From positions 2,976,001 to 3,040,000 of the forward strand of contig NZ_CP068393.1 of the NCBI RefSeq assembly GCF_018128945.1: a DNA stretch of 64,000 bases, in the 5' to 3' direction. A program made the translations under genes and the position numbers. This DNA is from Aristaeella hokkaidonensis (GTDB lineage: Bacteria; Bacillota; Clostridia; Christensenellales; Aristaeellaceae). The notes beneath the pieces were generated by a model that had not been told where the DNA came from, did not search any database, and saw only the letters and a program-made list of their open reading frames with translations. Below, one piece after another: positions 25,274 through 36,542 of the stretch (positions are counted from its first letter, which is position 1; each line of letters begins with the position of its first letter).

Positions 25274-26089
25274 ATGGGTTTTCTGACACCGATCAAGGCC
25301 AACAAGGCATACAGGCTTCAGCAGAAGGGCCAGAAGGCAGAGGCACGGAAGCTGTATGAGGAGGCTTTTGCGGAGGGACTGAACGATCCCCGATACAATC
25401 TGGCCTATGCCCTGATGATCATCCGGGAGGGAGAGTACCAGAAGGCGAAGGAGTTCCTGGTGAAGCACCAGAAAGCTCCGGGCATGACGCCGAGCCAGCG
25501 GGTTACGCTGCTGGTGGATTACGCGGCATGCTGCTTCCGGCTGGGAGACGTGGACAAGGGCATCAACACCCTGGAACAGCAGTTCCAGAAGGGTGAGACC
25601 GGCCTGCTTTACCAGACCCTGGGTTATCTGTATGTGGAAAAATACGACGCGGCCAACCGGCCGGACTTTGACCAGGTGACGGAACCGGCCGCGGAGCCGG
25701 AAGAAGCTGCCGGAGAAGAGAAGGCAGAAGAGACTGTTTCCCCGCGGGAAGCCTGGGAAGCCGGGCAGAAGAAGGCGGAAGAGTTTATCCGGAAGTCGCT
25801 GGAATATGATGATGAGGATCCGATCTGCCTGGATAACATGGGGCAGTTCGCATACCGGGTGCTGGAGGACAAGGCGGGAGCGAAGGAATGGTTTGATAAA
25901 GCCTACGCCCTGAAGGACAGCCAGATCGACACGCTGTATTTCCTGAGCCGGTATGATGAGGAAGCCGGGGACAGGGAAGGGGCGCTGGAGAAGCTGGAGA
26001 AAGCGGCCGGCGGCCGGTTCTCCCCGCTGAATTACTGCAACCGGGAAACGATCCTGAAAGAGATTGAAAGACTGAAGGGAGCAAACTGA
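25274..26089 (+). CDS. Tetratricopeptide-repeat protein
   Basis: A 271-residue all-helical protein with about five TPR-like units (starting at residues 8, 43, 75, 160 and 205) and an acidic linker of about 30 residues rich in Glu, Ala and Pro near 130-160. There is no signal peptide or TM segment, so it is cytoplasmic. It sits 4 bp after mrfB and 1 bp before the signal peptidase gene. It may be a scaffold, but no partner can be named. Confidence 0.75.
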   Translation: MGFLTPIKANKAYRLQQKGQKAEARKLYEEAFAEGLNDPRYNLAYALMIIREGEYQKAKEFLVKHQKAPGMTPSQRVTLLVDYAACCFRLGDVDKGINTLEQQFQKGETGLLYQTLGYLYVEKYDAANRPDFDQVTEPAAEPEEAAGEEKAEETVSPREAWEAGQKKAEEFIRKSLEYDDEDPICLDNMGQFAYRVLEDKAGAKEWFDKAYALKDSQIDTLYFLSRYDEEAGDREGALEKLEKAAGGRFSPLNYCNRETILKEIERLKGAN

Positions 26090-26090
26090 A

Positions 26091-26798
26091 ATGAGCGAGA
26101 CCAATCAGGCCGTTGAAACAGCAGCCGTTGAGAATAAACAGAAAAAGGGAAAGAAGAAGGAAAAGAAAACTGTGGGACAGGAGATTCTCAGCTGGGTGCT
26201 GACCATTCTGGTGGCCGTTGTGGCCGCGCTGGTCATTCGTTCCCTGGTGTTTGAGCCCGTGCGGGTGGACGGAGAATCCATGGATGATACCCTGGCAAAC
26301 GGGGAAATCATGTTTGTCTCCAAGTATGACTATTCCAGCACCTGGCTGTGCCTGCCCTGGCAGAGCAACACAGACAAGGAAAACGCGCCCCGGTTTACCT
26401 TCGGCGGCAATCCGCAGCGCTTTGACGTGGTCATCTGCCGGTATCCCGGCCGCGGCGATACCAACTTTGTAAAACGTGTTGTCGGCCTGCCGGGTGATAC
26501 CATCCGCCTGGAGGACGGCTACCTGTATGTGAAGGAAAAGGGCCAGGACGAGGAAGTGCGGTATGAAGAGCCCTATATCAATGACGAGTACCGCACAGGA
26601 AGCCGGAACAATTTCGGCCCCTATGAGGTTCCTGAAGGCCAGTATTTCGTCATGGGCGATCACCGGAACAATTCCAATGACAGCCGCTATGTGGGCGCTA
26701 TCAGCCGGGATATGATCGTGGGTCATGTACGCCAGGTGGTATATCCCTTCAAAGACTGGCGCGGCGTTCCGAACGGCCTGGACGTGAAGGCAGAGTAA
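26091..26798 (+). CDS. lepB: Signal peptidase I
   Basis: A 235-residue type I signal peptidase. A lysine-rich cytoplasmic N-terminus (about 17-27) precedes one TM helix (about 32-51). The catalytic Ser63 is in GESMDDTL and the Lys128 base in FVKRVVGLPGD; the GDHRNNSNDSRYVG box is at about 187-200. It removes signal peptides such as those of the SGNH esterase and the sugar-binding proteins in this window. It is the last gene of the mrfA operon, separated by one base from the TPR gene. Confidence 0.93.
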   Translation: MSETNQAVETAAVENKQKKGKKKEKKTVGQEILSWVLTILVAVVAALVIRSLVFEPVRVDGESMDDTLANGEIMFVSKYDYSSTWLCLPWQSNTDKENAPRFTFGGNPQRFDVVICRYPGRGDTNFVKRVVGLPGDTIRLEDGYLYVKEKGQDEEVRYEEPYINDEYRTGSRNNFGPYEVPEGQYFVMGDHRNNSNDSRYVGAISRDMIVGHVRQVVYPFKDWRGVPNGLDVKAE

Positions 26799-26813
26799 AA
26801 TATCAGATGATAA

Positions 26814-26852
26814 AGAATCCCCCGAAGCTTTCTGCTTCGGGGGATTTGTTTT
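26814..26852. terminator. Bidirectional terminator between lepB and the zinc-finger gene
   Basis: Arms AATCCCCCGAAG (26816-26827) and CTTCGGGGGATT (26835-26846) with T-rich sequence on the plus side. Confidence 0.75.
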
Positions 26853-26862
26853 ACCGGCTTGT

Positions 26863-27990
26863 TTATTTTGTGACCCGTGTCAGCTTAACCAGCTTGTTTC
26901 CTTTTTCATCAGAGATGTAGGGCTCTGCACCCAATCGGTTGGTGGTGATGTAGATGTTGTCATTCACATTGACTTTCATCCATTCGTTTTCGGCAAGAGT
27001 GTAGGTTTCTGGCCCCTTTTTCTCTTTAGAATGTTCCACGGTGAAGGCATATGCTTCAGAACGCTTCCCTTCCCGTTCGTTTTCTCCGAGTTCCACTTCC
27101 GGCCAGGAAGTGTTGTGATCCTCGCCGGAGGCGGTCACATCCCGGGACGGGGTCCAGCGCCAGATTTTATAGTAATACTTGGTGGCGTATTGTGGTTCGG
27201 GCCGGGTTACAGCTCGCTGCTCGGTTTTGTAACGAATTTCAGTTTTATAAACCGGATGAGCAACTTTCTCGAATGTGCCGTTTCCCTGGTCTTCCAGTGT
27301 GTATTCGTCATGGTCGTAGACTTCTACAGTGTATGGGACTTCGACATCTTCGTAGTGATCAATAACCTGAGTATAACCAGCGATTTCCAGTTTTGAATCG
27401 GTTATCTCAGTTTCATAGTCCTGAGGAACGATCCAACCGGATTCACTGAACTCTTTATATTCTTCAATATTGATATTCCTGACCCACTGCAGGCCGGTTA
27501 CCGTCAGGTCGCCGCTGGTCTTGTTTCCGTTCATCCAGACGAAGAAGACGATGATGGCCAGCAGGATGACCAGGAAAACGGTCATCGGGCTGCGGCGCTT
27601 TGCCTGCGGGGCGGAAACCTGGGGCTGGGCGGCAGCTTCCGCCGCTTCCCGTTCCTTTTTCTTCTGCAGCATCTGGAAATAGTTGTTTTCGGAATCTTCC
27701 CGGCTGGAACCGCAGTTGTTGCAGAACTTGGCGTTATCACTGTTCAGGGAATTACAGAAGGAACAGTACCAGTCGGGATTTTTGCTGAAAGATTGAGCTT
27801 TTTCATCATCGAGCTGCTCAAACTGACTCAATTCTTCTTCCCGGAGACTCTGTCCCTCGTGATAATCTTTAACATAGAACTGGACGTCTCCGCGGGCACG
27901 GCCGCAGGAAGGGCAGTTTGCCACATCCCCGCGGATCTCTTTGGTTCCGCAGACCGGACAATCCCAGTATCCCATGACGAGTTTAGACAT
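26863..27990 (-). CDS. Zinc-ribbon / RanBP2-type zinc-finger membrane protein
   Basis: A 375-residue protein of unknown function. Residues 11-29 hold a zinc ribbon (C11, C14, C26, C29). Residues 74-93 fit the RanBP2-type finger pattern exactly: W74-x-C76-xx-C79-xxx-N83-x6-C90-xx-C93. A Lys/Ala-rich linker is followed by one TM helix (about 136-153) and a 220-residue beta-rich, Tyr/Glu-rich domain that would be outside the cell (zinc fingers inside). ATG 27990 has AAAGGAG before it; a longer frame has no such site. It is monocistronic. Confidence 0.7.
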   Translation of the reverse strand: MSKLVMGYWDCPVCGTKEIRGDVANCPSCGRARGDVQFYVKDYHEGQSLREEELSQFEQLDDEKAQSFSKNPDWYCSFCNSLNSDNAKFCNNCGSSREDSENNYFQMLQKKKEREAAEAAAQPQVSAPQAKRRSPMTVFLVILLAIIVFFVWMNGNKTSGDLTVTGLQWVRNINIEEYKEFSESGWIVPQDYETEITDSKLEIAGYTQVIDHYEDVEVPYTVEVYDHDEYTLEDQGNGTFEKVAHPVYKTEIRYKTEQRAVTRPEPQYATKYYYKIWRWTPSRDVTASGEDHNTSWPEVELGENEREGKRSEAYAFTVEHSKEKKGPETYTLAENEWMKVNVNDNIYITTNRLGAEPYISDEKGNKLVKLTRVTK

Positions 27991-28137
27991 GATATACGCT
28001 CCTTTGATCAGACCCTGTATATTCGAAAAAATCCTGTATTCAATCACAGTCATTTTACATTGGAAACGGGATTTCCGTCAACGATTCTTTCATCCGGGGT
28101 TTATAAATTTTCAACGGCATTCGGGGCTTTGTATATA

Positions 28138-28166
28138 TTGCAAAAAACAATTTCCTTTGATAGAAT
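28138..28166 (+). promoter_or_regulatory. Promoter of the ATP synthase operon
   Basis: TTGCAA at 28138-28143, 17-bp spacer, TAGAAT at 28161-28166 with TGA before it (extended -10), 35 bp before the first gene. Confidence 0.65.
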
Positions 28167-28200
28167 ATTCTGTGGTTTGTTTATCTCGGAGAGGAGGCCG

Positions 28201-28629
28201 ATGCCGGGCATGGATCCTGCAGTAAAAAAGGAAACCGGGTACATCGCCATATGGGTTGTACTGCTAAGCCTGGTCATGGAGGCCGTTTTTTTGCTTGTCC
28301 GGAAATGGGATCTTTCCGTGCTCTTCGGAAACCTGGGCGGGGCGGCAATTGCAATCGGAAGTTTCTTCCTGATGGCATTGACGGTTGCCCGTGCACTGGA
28401 GAAGGGGAAACCGGAAGAAGCGGCTGCCAAAGTAAAGGCAACCGCCATGGTCCGCCTGGCAGGCTGTGCTTTGCTGTGCGTCCTCCTGATTGCCGTGTTT
28501 AAGACCAATATATACGCAACGGTGATCCCGTTGCTCTTTCCCCGGGGTGGAATTGCTTTCCGGCCGCTGATCGACCGGAAGCGCGGAGTGGAATCACCGG
28601 GGACGGAAGGAAGTGATCTGATTGACTGA
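28201..28629 (+). CDS. atpI: ATP synthase subunit I-like membrane protein
   Basis: A 142-residue protein with four hydrophobic segments (about 14-35, 40-62, 85-102, 106-120) at the head of the atp operon, the place and size of AtpI. AtpI helps assemble the c-ring and may carry Mg2+. Sequence similarity is weak in this family, so position carries most weight. GGAGG lies 5 bp before ATG 28201. It overlaps atpB by 8 bp. Confidence 0.65.
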   Translation: MPGMDPAVKKETGYIAIWVVLLSLVMEAVFLLVRKWDLSVLFGNLGGAAIAIGSFFLMALTVARALEKGKPEEAAAKVKATAMVRLAGCALLCVLLIAVFKTNIYATVIPLLFPRGGIAFRPLIDRKRGVESPGTEGSDLID

Positions 28630-29539
28630 CGAAAGGGTGCCGGACATCAAAAGCACCCGGTTCCGGTTGACCGACTATGCCCTGATCGCGATGATGATTC
28701 TGCCGATCCTGGCCTGCATTGTACTGAAGGTGCTGTTCACTCCGGCATCTGAAGGAGTACACATTGCCGGTGCATTGGTATTCGCGGAATTTGAGGCTCC
28801 ACTGATGAACGCGTACATCTCCGAGAGCCAGGTGAACAGCTGGGCGGTCATGATTTCCATCTTCGGGCTCTGCCTGTACCTGACACACGGGCTGACAGCC
28901 AAGGCTGTCTGCAAACGTCAGCTGGCGGCGGAGTGGATTGTGGAAAAGTGTGAAAAGCTGGTCCGGGACAACATGGGCGGCTTTTTTGCGGAATGGGGAC
29001 CCTTCATCGCCGCCATCATGGGACTGAGCGCGTTCTCCTCGCTGATCTGCCTGCTTGGCCTGTTCAGCCCGACGGGAGACGTGAACGTCACCTTCGGATG
29101 GGCGATCCTGGTTTTCATCCTGATTATGCACTTCAAGTTCCGCGGCGGACTGTGGAATTATTTCATCGGGCTGTTCAAGCCCATTCCCGTGTTCGCCCCG
29201 ATGAACCTGATCGGCGAATTTGCGACTCCCGTGTCCATGGCTTTCCGTCATTACGGCAACATCCTGTCCGGCGCGGTTATCTCCGCCCTGATCGGATCGG
29301 CGCTGACGGGACTGAGCAATTCGCTGCTGGGCTGGCTGCCCGGCGTGCTGGGAGACATGCCGCTGCTGCGGGTTGGTCTTCCCGCAATCCTGAGTATCTA
29401 TTTTGACGTGTTCAGCGGTGTGATGCAGGCGTTCATCTTTGCCATGCTGACCATGCTGAATATCTCCGGCGCGGTGCCGTGGGATGACTGGAACAAGAAG
29501 CGTGAGCGCCGTGGCAAAGAAGCGCTCTCCGCCAATTAA
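28622..29539 (+). CDS. atpB: F0F1 ATP synthase subunit a
   Basis: A 305-residue membrane subunit that forms the ion half-channels against the c-ring. The essential arginine is Arg209 in AFRHYGNILSG; five to six TM helices follow the normal layout. It starts with TTG, preceded by GGAAGG and overlapping the previous gene. It is longer than E. coli subunit a by about 35 residues, chiefly in the loop around 60-110. Confidence 0.9.
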   Translation: MTDERVPDIKSTRFRLTDYALIAMMILPILACIVLKVLFTPASEGVHIAGALVFAEFEAPLMNAYISESQVNSWAVMISIFGLCLYLTHGLTAKAVCKRQLAAEWIVEKCEKLVRDNMGGFFAEWGPFIAAIMGLSAFSSLICLLGLFSPTGDVNVTFGWAILVFILIMHFKFRGGLWNYFIGLFKPIPVFAPMNLIGEFATPVSMAFRHYGNILSGAVISALIGSALTGLSNSLLGWLPGVLGDMPLLRVGLPAILSIYFDVFSGVMQAFIFAMLTMLNISGAVPWDDWNKKRERRGKEALSAN

Positions 29540-29580
29540 TCAATCATCAATCAAATAAGGAAAAACAGCCTGAAGGCTGA

Positions 29581-29884
<304 letters not shown>

Positions 29885-29886
<2 letters not shown>

Positions 29887-29912
29887 TTCAGAATTAAGAA
29901 TTCAGAATTCAG
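29885..29912 (+). repeat. Heptamer tandem repeat, AATTCAG type (4 units)
   Basis: Four contiguous 7-nt units: AATTCAG, AATTAAG, AATTCAG, AATTCAG. The first two bases are part of the atpE stop codon. The rest of the atpE-atpF gap (29913-30011) has no gene. Confidence 0.85.
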
Positions 29913-30011
29913 AAAAATCCGCTGCGGCGGGGAATTGTTCCCGAGTCAGATCCGGGATGACGCCCGGCAGAATGCGGAGGATAATCTGATGGATGGACTG
30001 AGAGGAAAAGC

Positions 30012-30506
30012 ATGCAGTTCTTAGATGTTATTTCCGTCAATGTCTGGGCGATTCTGGCCTCGCTGGCGAACCTGCTGCTGTTGACATGGATCATCAAGCG
30101 GTTTCTCTTCAAGCCGGTCAAGAAGATGATGGATGCCCGGCGTGCCGCCATTGACGAGGATTATGCACAGGCGAAAGCCGCCCGCGAAGAGGCGGAAGAG
30201 AGCCGGCTGAACTATGAAGCCGCCATGGCTGCGGCCAAGCAGACCGGCGATCAGATCATTGCTGACGCGAACCGTACGGCTGAATACCGCAGCAACGAGA
30301 TTGTTGCACAGGCACGGGACAAGGCTTCGGAGATTCGCCGCCAGGCGGAACAGGACGCCCTGCTGGAACGCAAGAAGGCAGAGGCCGAAATGAAGCACGA
30401 GATTGCCAACGTGTCCGCACAGCTGACCGGGAAATTGCTGCAGCGTGAGATCAACGAGGAGGATCATCGCGACCTGATTGATTCCTTCCTGAACGAGCTG
30501 GACTGA
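30012..30506 (+). CDS. atpF: F0F1 ATP synthase subunit b
   Basis: A 164-residue peripheral-stalk subunit: one N-terminal TM helix (about 9-29) followed by a long charged helix rich in Ala, Glu, Arg and Lys (about 35-150) that dimerises and reaches delta. The length is typical. It lies 125 bp after atpE, the gap containing a heptamer array, and 25 bp before atpH. Confidence 0.92.
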   Translation: MQFLDVISVNVWAILASLANLLLLTWIIKRFLFKPVKKMMDARRAAIDEDYAQAKAAREEAEESRLNYEAAMAAAKQTGDQIIADANRTAEYRSNEIVAQARDKASEIRRQAEQDALLERKKAEAEMKHEIANVSAQLTGKLLQREINEEDHRDLIDSFLNELD

Positions 30507-30531
30507 ACGGCAGCAAGACGGGAGACAGACA

Positions 30532-31062
30532 ATGACGACAACGAGTAGGGAATATGCCGAGGCGCTGTTTGAGCTGGCGGTTCAGGGCAACGTGACGGAG
30601 GAAACGTCCGAAGGCCTGGAGACCGTGATCAGCGCGCTGATGCAGACGCCGGAATACAAGGCGATGCTGGCCAGCCCCGCTATCGGCAAGGAAGAGCGGC
30701 TGAACGCTCTGGACAGCGCTTTCCGCGGGAAGATCCCGGATATTCTGCTGGCCATTCTGCGCATGATGATCTCCAGAGGGCAGATCGGTGCGCTGAACGG
30801 TATGGCCAGGAATTACGAGGAACTTGCCAGGGGATACCGCGGCGAGTCCGTTGCCCTGGTGACATCCGCCGTTGAACTGACGGAGGCCCAGGCAGTGGCG
30901 CTGCGCGCGAAGCTTGAAAAGAAGCTGGCGCGGAAAGTGACGCTTCAGTTCCAGGTCAATCCGGAACTGATCGGCGGTATCCGCGTGGAAGTTGACGGCC
31001 GTGTGATTGACGGCAGTATCCGGAATAAGCTTGATGAGATCAAGGAAGTGATGAACGCATGA
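30532..31062 (+). CDS. atpH: F0F1 ATP synthase subunit delta
   Basis: A 176-residue OSCP/delta subunit connecting the b dimer with the top of the alpha3beta3 head. It has the helical N-terminal domain (about 1-105) and the C-terminal segment with [21 protein letters not shown], a strong family motif. It overlaps atpA by 4 bp. Confidence 0.92.
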   Translation: MTTTSREYAEALFELAVQGNVTEETSEGLETVISALMQTPEYKAMLASPAIGKEERLNALDSAFRGKIPDILLAILRMMISRGQIGALNGMARNYEELARGYRGESVALVTSAVELTEAQAVALRAKLEKKLARKVTLQFQVNPELIGGIRVEVDGRVIDGSIRNKLDEIKEVMNA

Positions 31063-32552
31063 GCTCCAAGGCAGGAGAAATCAGCAGTATCATAAAAGAA
31101 CAAATCAAACAGTACGAATCCAAAATTGAAATGAAGGAAAACGGTACTGTCATTACCGTCGGCGACGGTATTGCCACAGTGTACGGCCTTCGTTCCTGTA
31201 TGGCCAACGAGCTGCTCCGTTTTGAGGACGGCAGTTTCGGCGTGGCCCAGAACCTGGAGGAGGAGACGGTTTCCGTCGCTATCCTGTCCGACAAGGACAA
31301 TATCCAGGAAGGCAGCTCCGTGTACCGCACGGGTGAGGCTCTTTCCGTTCCGGTAGGCGAAAACCTGCTGGGTCGTGTGGTGAACGCCCTGGGCGCTCCC
31401 ATCGACGGCAAGGGCCCGGTGGAAACCACCGAGATCCGTCCCGTGGAAGCGATCGCGCTGGGTATCATTCAGCGCCAGAGCGTCAGCGTCCCGCTGCAGA
31501 CCGGTATCAAGGCCATCGACAGTATGATCCCGATCGGCCGCGGCCAGCGTGAGCTGATCATCGGTGACCGTCAGACGGGCAAAACCACCATTGCCGTTGA
31601 CACGATCATCAACCAGAAGGATACAGGCGTGCTCTGTATCTACGTTGCCATCGGCCAGAAACGTACCAGCGTCGTGCAGATTGCCCAGGAGCTGGAAAAG
31701 GCCGGTGCCCTGCCTTATACGATTATCGTCAGCGCGTCCGCGGCGGAAAGTGCTCCGCTGCAGTACATCGCTCCCTATGCCGGCTGCGCCATGGCGGAGT
31801 ATTTCCGGGAAAAGGGACAGGACGTCCTGATTGTTTACGATGATCTTTCCAAGCACGCGGTGGCCTACCGCGCCCTGAGCCTGCTGATCCGCCGGCCTCC
31901 GGGACGTGAAGCCTATCCCGGAGACGTCTTCTATCTGCATTCCCGTCTGCTGGAGCGGGCGGTCTGCGTGGCGCCGGAATACGGCGGAGGCTCCATCACG
32001 GCCCTGCCGATCATCGAAACCCAGGCGGGCGACGTTTCCGCCTACATTCCCACCAACGTGATTTCCATCACCGACGGCCAGATCTTCCTGGAAACCGAAC
32101 TGTTCCACAGTGGTATCCGTCCGGCTATCAACCCCGGTATCTCGGTCAGCCGCGTCGGCGGTTCCGCCCAGATCAAGGGCATGAAGAAGGTTGCCGGTGA
32201 GCTGAAGCTGCTGTATGCGCAGTACCGCGAACTGCAGGCCTTTGCCCAGTTCGGCAGCGACCTGGACGCGGATACAAAGTCCCGTCTGGCCCTGGGCGAG
32301 CGCATCGTGGAAGTGCTGAAGCAGAAGCGTTCCTCTCCTGTGGACGTCGGCTGCCAGGTGGCGATCGTGTATGCTGTTATCAACGGCTACCTCAACGACG
32401 TGGAGCCGAAGGACGTGGCAGCGTACGAAGAGAAGCTGTTTGAATATCTGCAGTCCCGCTACCCCGGCCTGCTTGAGCGGATTGAGCTGGGCAAATGGGA
32501 TACTGAAGAAATCGAAGAGATGAAGCAGGCTCTGTCTGGCTTCAGGGGGTAA
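31059..32552 (+). CDS. atpA: F0F1 ATP synthase subunit alpha
   Basis: A 497-residue regulatory nucleotide-binding subunit of F1. Walker A GDRQTGKT at 169-176, the family motif [14 protein letters not shown] and the conserved arginine finger region at SVSRVGGSA are intact. Length is normal. Overlaps atpH and is 3 bp from atpG. Confidence 0.96.
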   Translation: MSSKAGEISSIIKEQIKQYESKIEMKENGTVITVGDGIATVYGLRSCMANELLRFEDGSFGVAQNLEEETVSVAILSDKDNIQEGSSVYRTGEALSVPVGENLLGRVVNALGAPIDGKGPVETTEIRPVEAIALGIIQRQSVSVPLQTGIKAIDSMIPIGRGQRELIIGDRQTGKTTIAVDTIINQKDTGVLCIYVAIGQKRTSVVQIAQELEKAGALPYTIIVSASAAESAPLQYIAPYAGCAMAEYFREKGQDVLIVYDDLSKHAVAYRALSLLIRRPPGREAYPGDVFYLHSRLLERAVCVAPEYGGGSITALPIIETQAGDVSAYIPTNVISITDGQIFLETELFHSGIRPAINPGISVSRVGGSAQIKGMKKVAGELKLLYAQYRELQAFAQFGSDLDADTKSRLALGERIVEVLKQKRSSPVDVGCQVAIVYAVINGYLNDVEPKDVAAYEEKLFEYLQSRYPGLLERIELGKWDTEEIEEMKQALSGFRG

Positions 32553-32555
32553 CGG

Positions 32556-33365
32556 ATGGGCGCTGATATCAAATCATTGCGGAGCCGCATCCGCAGCGTG
32601 GACTCCACGCTGCACCTGACCAAGGCCATGGGACTGGTTGCGGCATCCAAGATCCGCCGGGCTACCCGGACCATGAACCAGAGCCGGGAATACGCTTCCG
32701 CCATGGACGATGTGGTTTCCGTGCTGAGTTCTTCTCCGGAATGCGCACGTACACCGTACATGCAGCCCAAGGGCGAAGGAACCCGGCTGATCGTGATCGC
32801 CGGCGACCGCGGCCTGGCAGGCGGCTACAATGCCAACGTATTCCGTCTGGCATCCACCGTGGAGGATGCAGAGGTGATCCCGATCGGCAAGCGCGCGTGC
32901 GAACGCTGGGGCAAGCCGGTGGTTTCCTCTGAAAAGTTCCCGGCGACGGAGTCGGCCAGACTGGCCAATGAACTGTGCCAGGACTTCAAGGACGGCAAGT
33001 TCGGCCGTCTGGGCATCCTGTACACCCGCTATCGTTCCATGATGAGCCAGGAGGCAACCCTGCTGTGGGTGCTGCCGCTGGAGAAGAAGGAAAAGGATGC
33101 GGAGAACGCGGAAGCGGCACCGGTATTTGAGCCGAATGAGCAGACCGTGCTGAACGCGGCGGTTCCCACCTATGTGAGCGGACTGCTGTCCGCCTGCATC
33201 CGGGAAAGCTACGCGTGCGAAGTGGCGGCCCGCCGTATGGCTATGGACTCCGCCGGCAAGAATGCCCAGGATATGATCGACAAACTGCAGCTGCAGTATA
33301 ACCGGGCACGCCAGAACTCCATTACACAGGAGATTACGGAAATTGTTGCCGGCTCTGGCCTGTGA
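32556..33365 (+). CDS. atpG: F0F1 ATP synthase subunit gamma
   Basis: A 269-residue central-shaft subunit with the N-terminal helix (SLRSRIRSVDSTLHLTKAM) and the C-terminal helix (RMAMDSAGKNAQDMIDKL and QNSITQEITEIVAG) that pack inside the F1 head, and the ITGDRGL-like VIAGDRGLAGGYN motif. It is a little shorter than the usual 285, in the globular part. The gap to atpD (106 bp) contains a heptamer array. Confidence 0.94.
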   Translation: MGADIKSLRSRIRSVDSTLHLTKAMGLVAASKIRRATRTMNQSREYASAMDDVVSVLSSSPECARTPYMQPKGEGTRLIVIAGDRGLAGGYNANVFRLASTVEDAEVIPIGKRACERWGKPVVSSEKFPATESARLANELCQDFKDGKFGRLGILYTRYRSMMSQEATLLWVLPLEKKEKDAENAEAAPVFEPNEQTVLNAAVPTYVSGLLSACIRESYACEVAARRMAMDSAGKNAQDMIDKLQLQYNRARQNSITQEITEIVAGSGL

Positions 33366-33368
33366 GTT

Positions 33369-33403
33369 AATTCAGAATTCAGAATTAAGAATTCAGAATG
33401 AAT
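33369..33403 (+). repeat. Heptamer tandem repeat, AATTCAG type (5 units)
   Basis: Units AATTCAG, AATTCAG, AATTAAG, AATTCAG, AATGAAT in exact 7-nt register, four bases after the atpG stop codon, inside the ATP synthase operon. Confidence 0.85.
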
Positions 33404-33408
33404 TGTAA

Positions 33409-35135
<1,727 letters not shown>

Positions 35136-35142
35136 TATTTTT

Positions 35143-35172
35143 ACGGCGGACGGGATACCCGTCCGCCGTTCG
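35143..35172 (+). terminator. Hairpin after atpC
   Basis: Twelve-bp arms ACGGCGGACGGG and CCCGTCCGCCGT around ATA (35143-35169) with a weak T-rich tail (TCGTTC). Probably a partial terminator. Confidence 0.55.
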
Positions 35173-35204
35173 TTCAATAAACGGAATAACAGGAGGAGAA
35201 TCTA

Positions 35205-36464
35205 ATGGACCGTCTGGAACAATTTCTGAATTTTGCGGAGCAGTCTCCCACAGCCTTCCACGCGGCGGCAGGCTTTCGGGAAATGCTGAAAAACGCGGGC
35301 TTTACCGAACTGAAGGAGACAGATCCCTGGCTGGTGGACGCGGGCGGAAAGTACTTTGTGGTACGGAATGATTCCGCTGTGATTGCCTTTGAAGTTCCGG
35401 AAACCGGCTTTTCTCCCTTCCGGATCGTGGCGGCCCATGGGGATTCGCCTGCCTTCAAGCTGAAGGAGAATTTTGAGGATGCCGGGGACCACTATGTGCG
35501 GCTGAATGTGGAACGGTACGGCGGGATGATCATGTCCTCCTGGCTGGACCGGCCGCTGTCTGTTGCCGGCCGGCTGGCGGTTCGCGAAGGAGACGGTGTA
35601 GGCATACGGCTGGTCAATCTGGACCGGGACGCGGTGCTGATTCCGAATCAGCCGATTCATTTTAACCGGGAGATCAACGATGGATTCAAGTATGATCCCC
35701 AGACCGATTTGCTGCCCCTGTACGGAAACCAGGACGCTAAGGGCGGCCTGATGGAGGAAGTTGCGGAGGCGGCAGGCGTCCGCCGGGAGGATATCCTCAG
35801 CCACGACCTGTTCCTGTACAGCAGGGAGCGGGCGACGGTATGGGGCGCCGGGGACGCGTTCTTCTCCTGCGCGCGAATCGATGACCTGGAATGCGCCTGG
35901 GCAGGCATGGCTACCCTGGCGGAGAGCAGCGCCAGGGACGCAGTGAATGTGTGTGCGGTATTTGATAATGAGGAAGTGGGTTCCTCCACCCGCCAGGGTG
36001 CGGATTCTTCTTTCCTGTATGATACCTTGACCCGGATGGGCTTTGCGCTGGGCGCGTCGGACGGGGAGATCCGCGCGGCGATCGCCGGCAGCTTTATGGT
36101 CTCCGCGGACAACGCGCATGCGGTGCATCCGAACCATCCGGAGAAGTTTGACCGGCAGAACCGGTCCTATATGAATGAAGGCGTTGTGATCAAGCACAAC
36201 GCCAACCAGAAGTATACAACGGACGCGGTTTCTTCCGCACGGTTCGCCCTGATCTGTGAGCGCGCCGGTGTACCGGTACAGCACTTTGTGAACCGGTCAG
36301 ACCTGTTGGGCGGCTCCACGCTGGGCAATATCTCCAATACTCATGTTTCCATGGATACGGTGGATATCGGCCTGCCGCAGCTGGCCATGCATTCCCTGTA
36401 TGAAACCGCGGGCACGAAGGACCTGGAGTACCTGCTTAAGGCACTGGAAGAATTCTGGAAATAA
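35205..36464 (+). CDS. M18 family aminopeptidase
   Basis: A 419-residue cytosolic zinc aminopeptidase of the aspartyl-aminopeptidase family (PF02127). Metal and catalytic landmarks include AAHGDSPAFKLK, FDNEEVGSSTRQGADS, SADNAHAVHPNHPEK and the C-terminal TVDIGLPQLAMHS motif. It removes N-terminal residues, often acidic ones, and forms a large tetrahedral dodecamer in studied members. GGAGGAG precedes the start. It follows the ATP synthase operon by 69 bp across a weak terminator. Confidence 0.92.
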   Translation: MDRLEQFLNFAEQSPTAFHAAAGFREMLKNAGFTELKETDPWLVDAGGKYFVVRNDSAVIAFEVPETGFSPFRIVAAHGDSPAFKLKENFEDAGDHYVRLNVERYGGMIMSSWLDRPLSVAGRLAVREGDGVGIRLVNLDRDAVLIPNQPIHFNREINDGFKYDPQTDLLPLYGNQDAKGGLMEEVAEAAGVRREDILSHDLFLYSRERATVWGAGDAFFSCARIDDLECAWAGMATLAESSARDAVNVCAVFDNEEVGSSTRQGADSSFLYDTLTRMGFALGASDGEIRAAIAGSFMVSADNAHAVHPNHPEKFDRQNRSYMNEGVVIKHNANQKYTTDAVSSARFALICERAGVPVQHFVNRSDLLGGSTLGNISNTHVSMDTVDIGLPQLAMHSLYETAGTKDLEYLLKALEEFWK

Positions 36465-36472
36465 GATGACGC

Positions 36473-36507
36473 AATTCAGAATTCAGAATTAAGAATTCAG
36501 AATTAAT
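36473..36507 (+). repeat. Heptamer tandem repeat, AATTCAG type (5 units), plus ATTATGA doublet
   Basis: Units AATTCAG, AATTCAG, AATTAAG, AATTCAG, AATTAAT, just after the aminopeptidase stop codon. The first four units are identical to those at 33369. A second small heptamer, ATTATGA twice, lies at 36535-36548, up to the end of the convergent kinase gene. Confidence 0.85.
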
Positions 36508-36542
36508 GCCCTTTTCCGGGATTGAATCCTGAACATTATGAA

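Noticed and set aside
27793..28200. Upstream extension of the atpI-like frame
   Set aside because: It overlaps the 5' end of the zinc-finger gene and the operon promoter; GGAGG is placed for ATG 28201.
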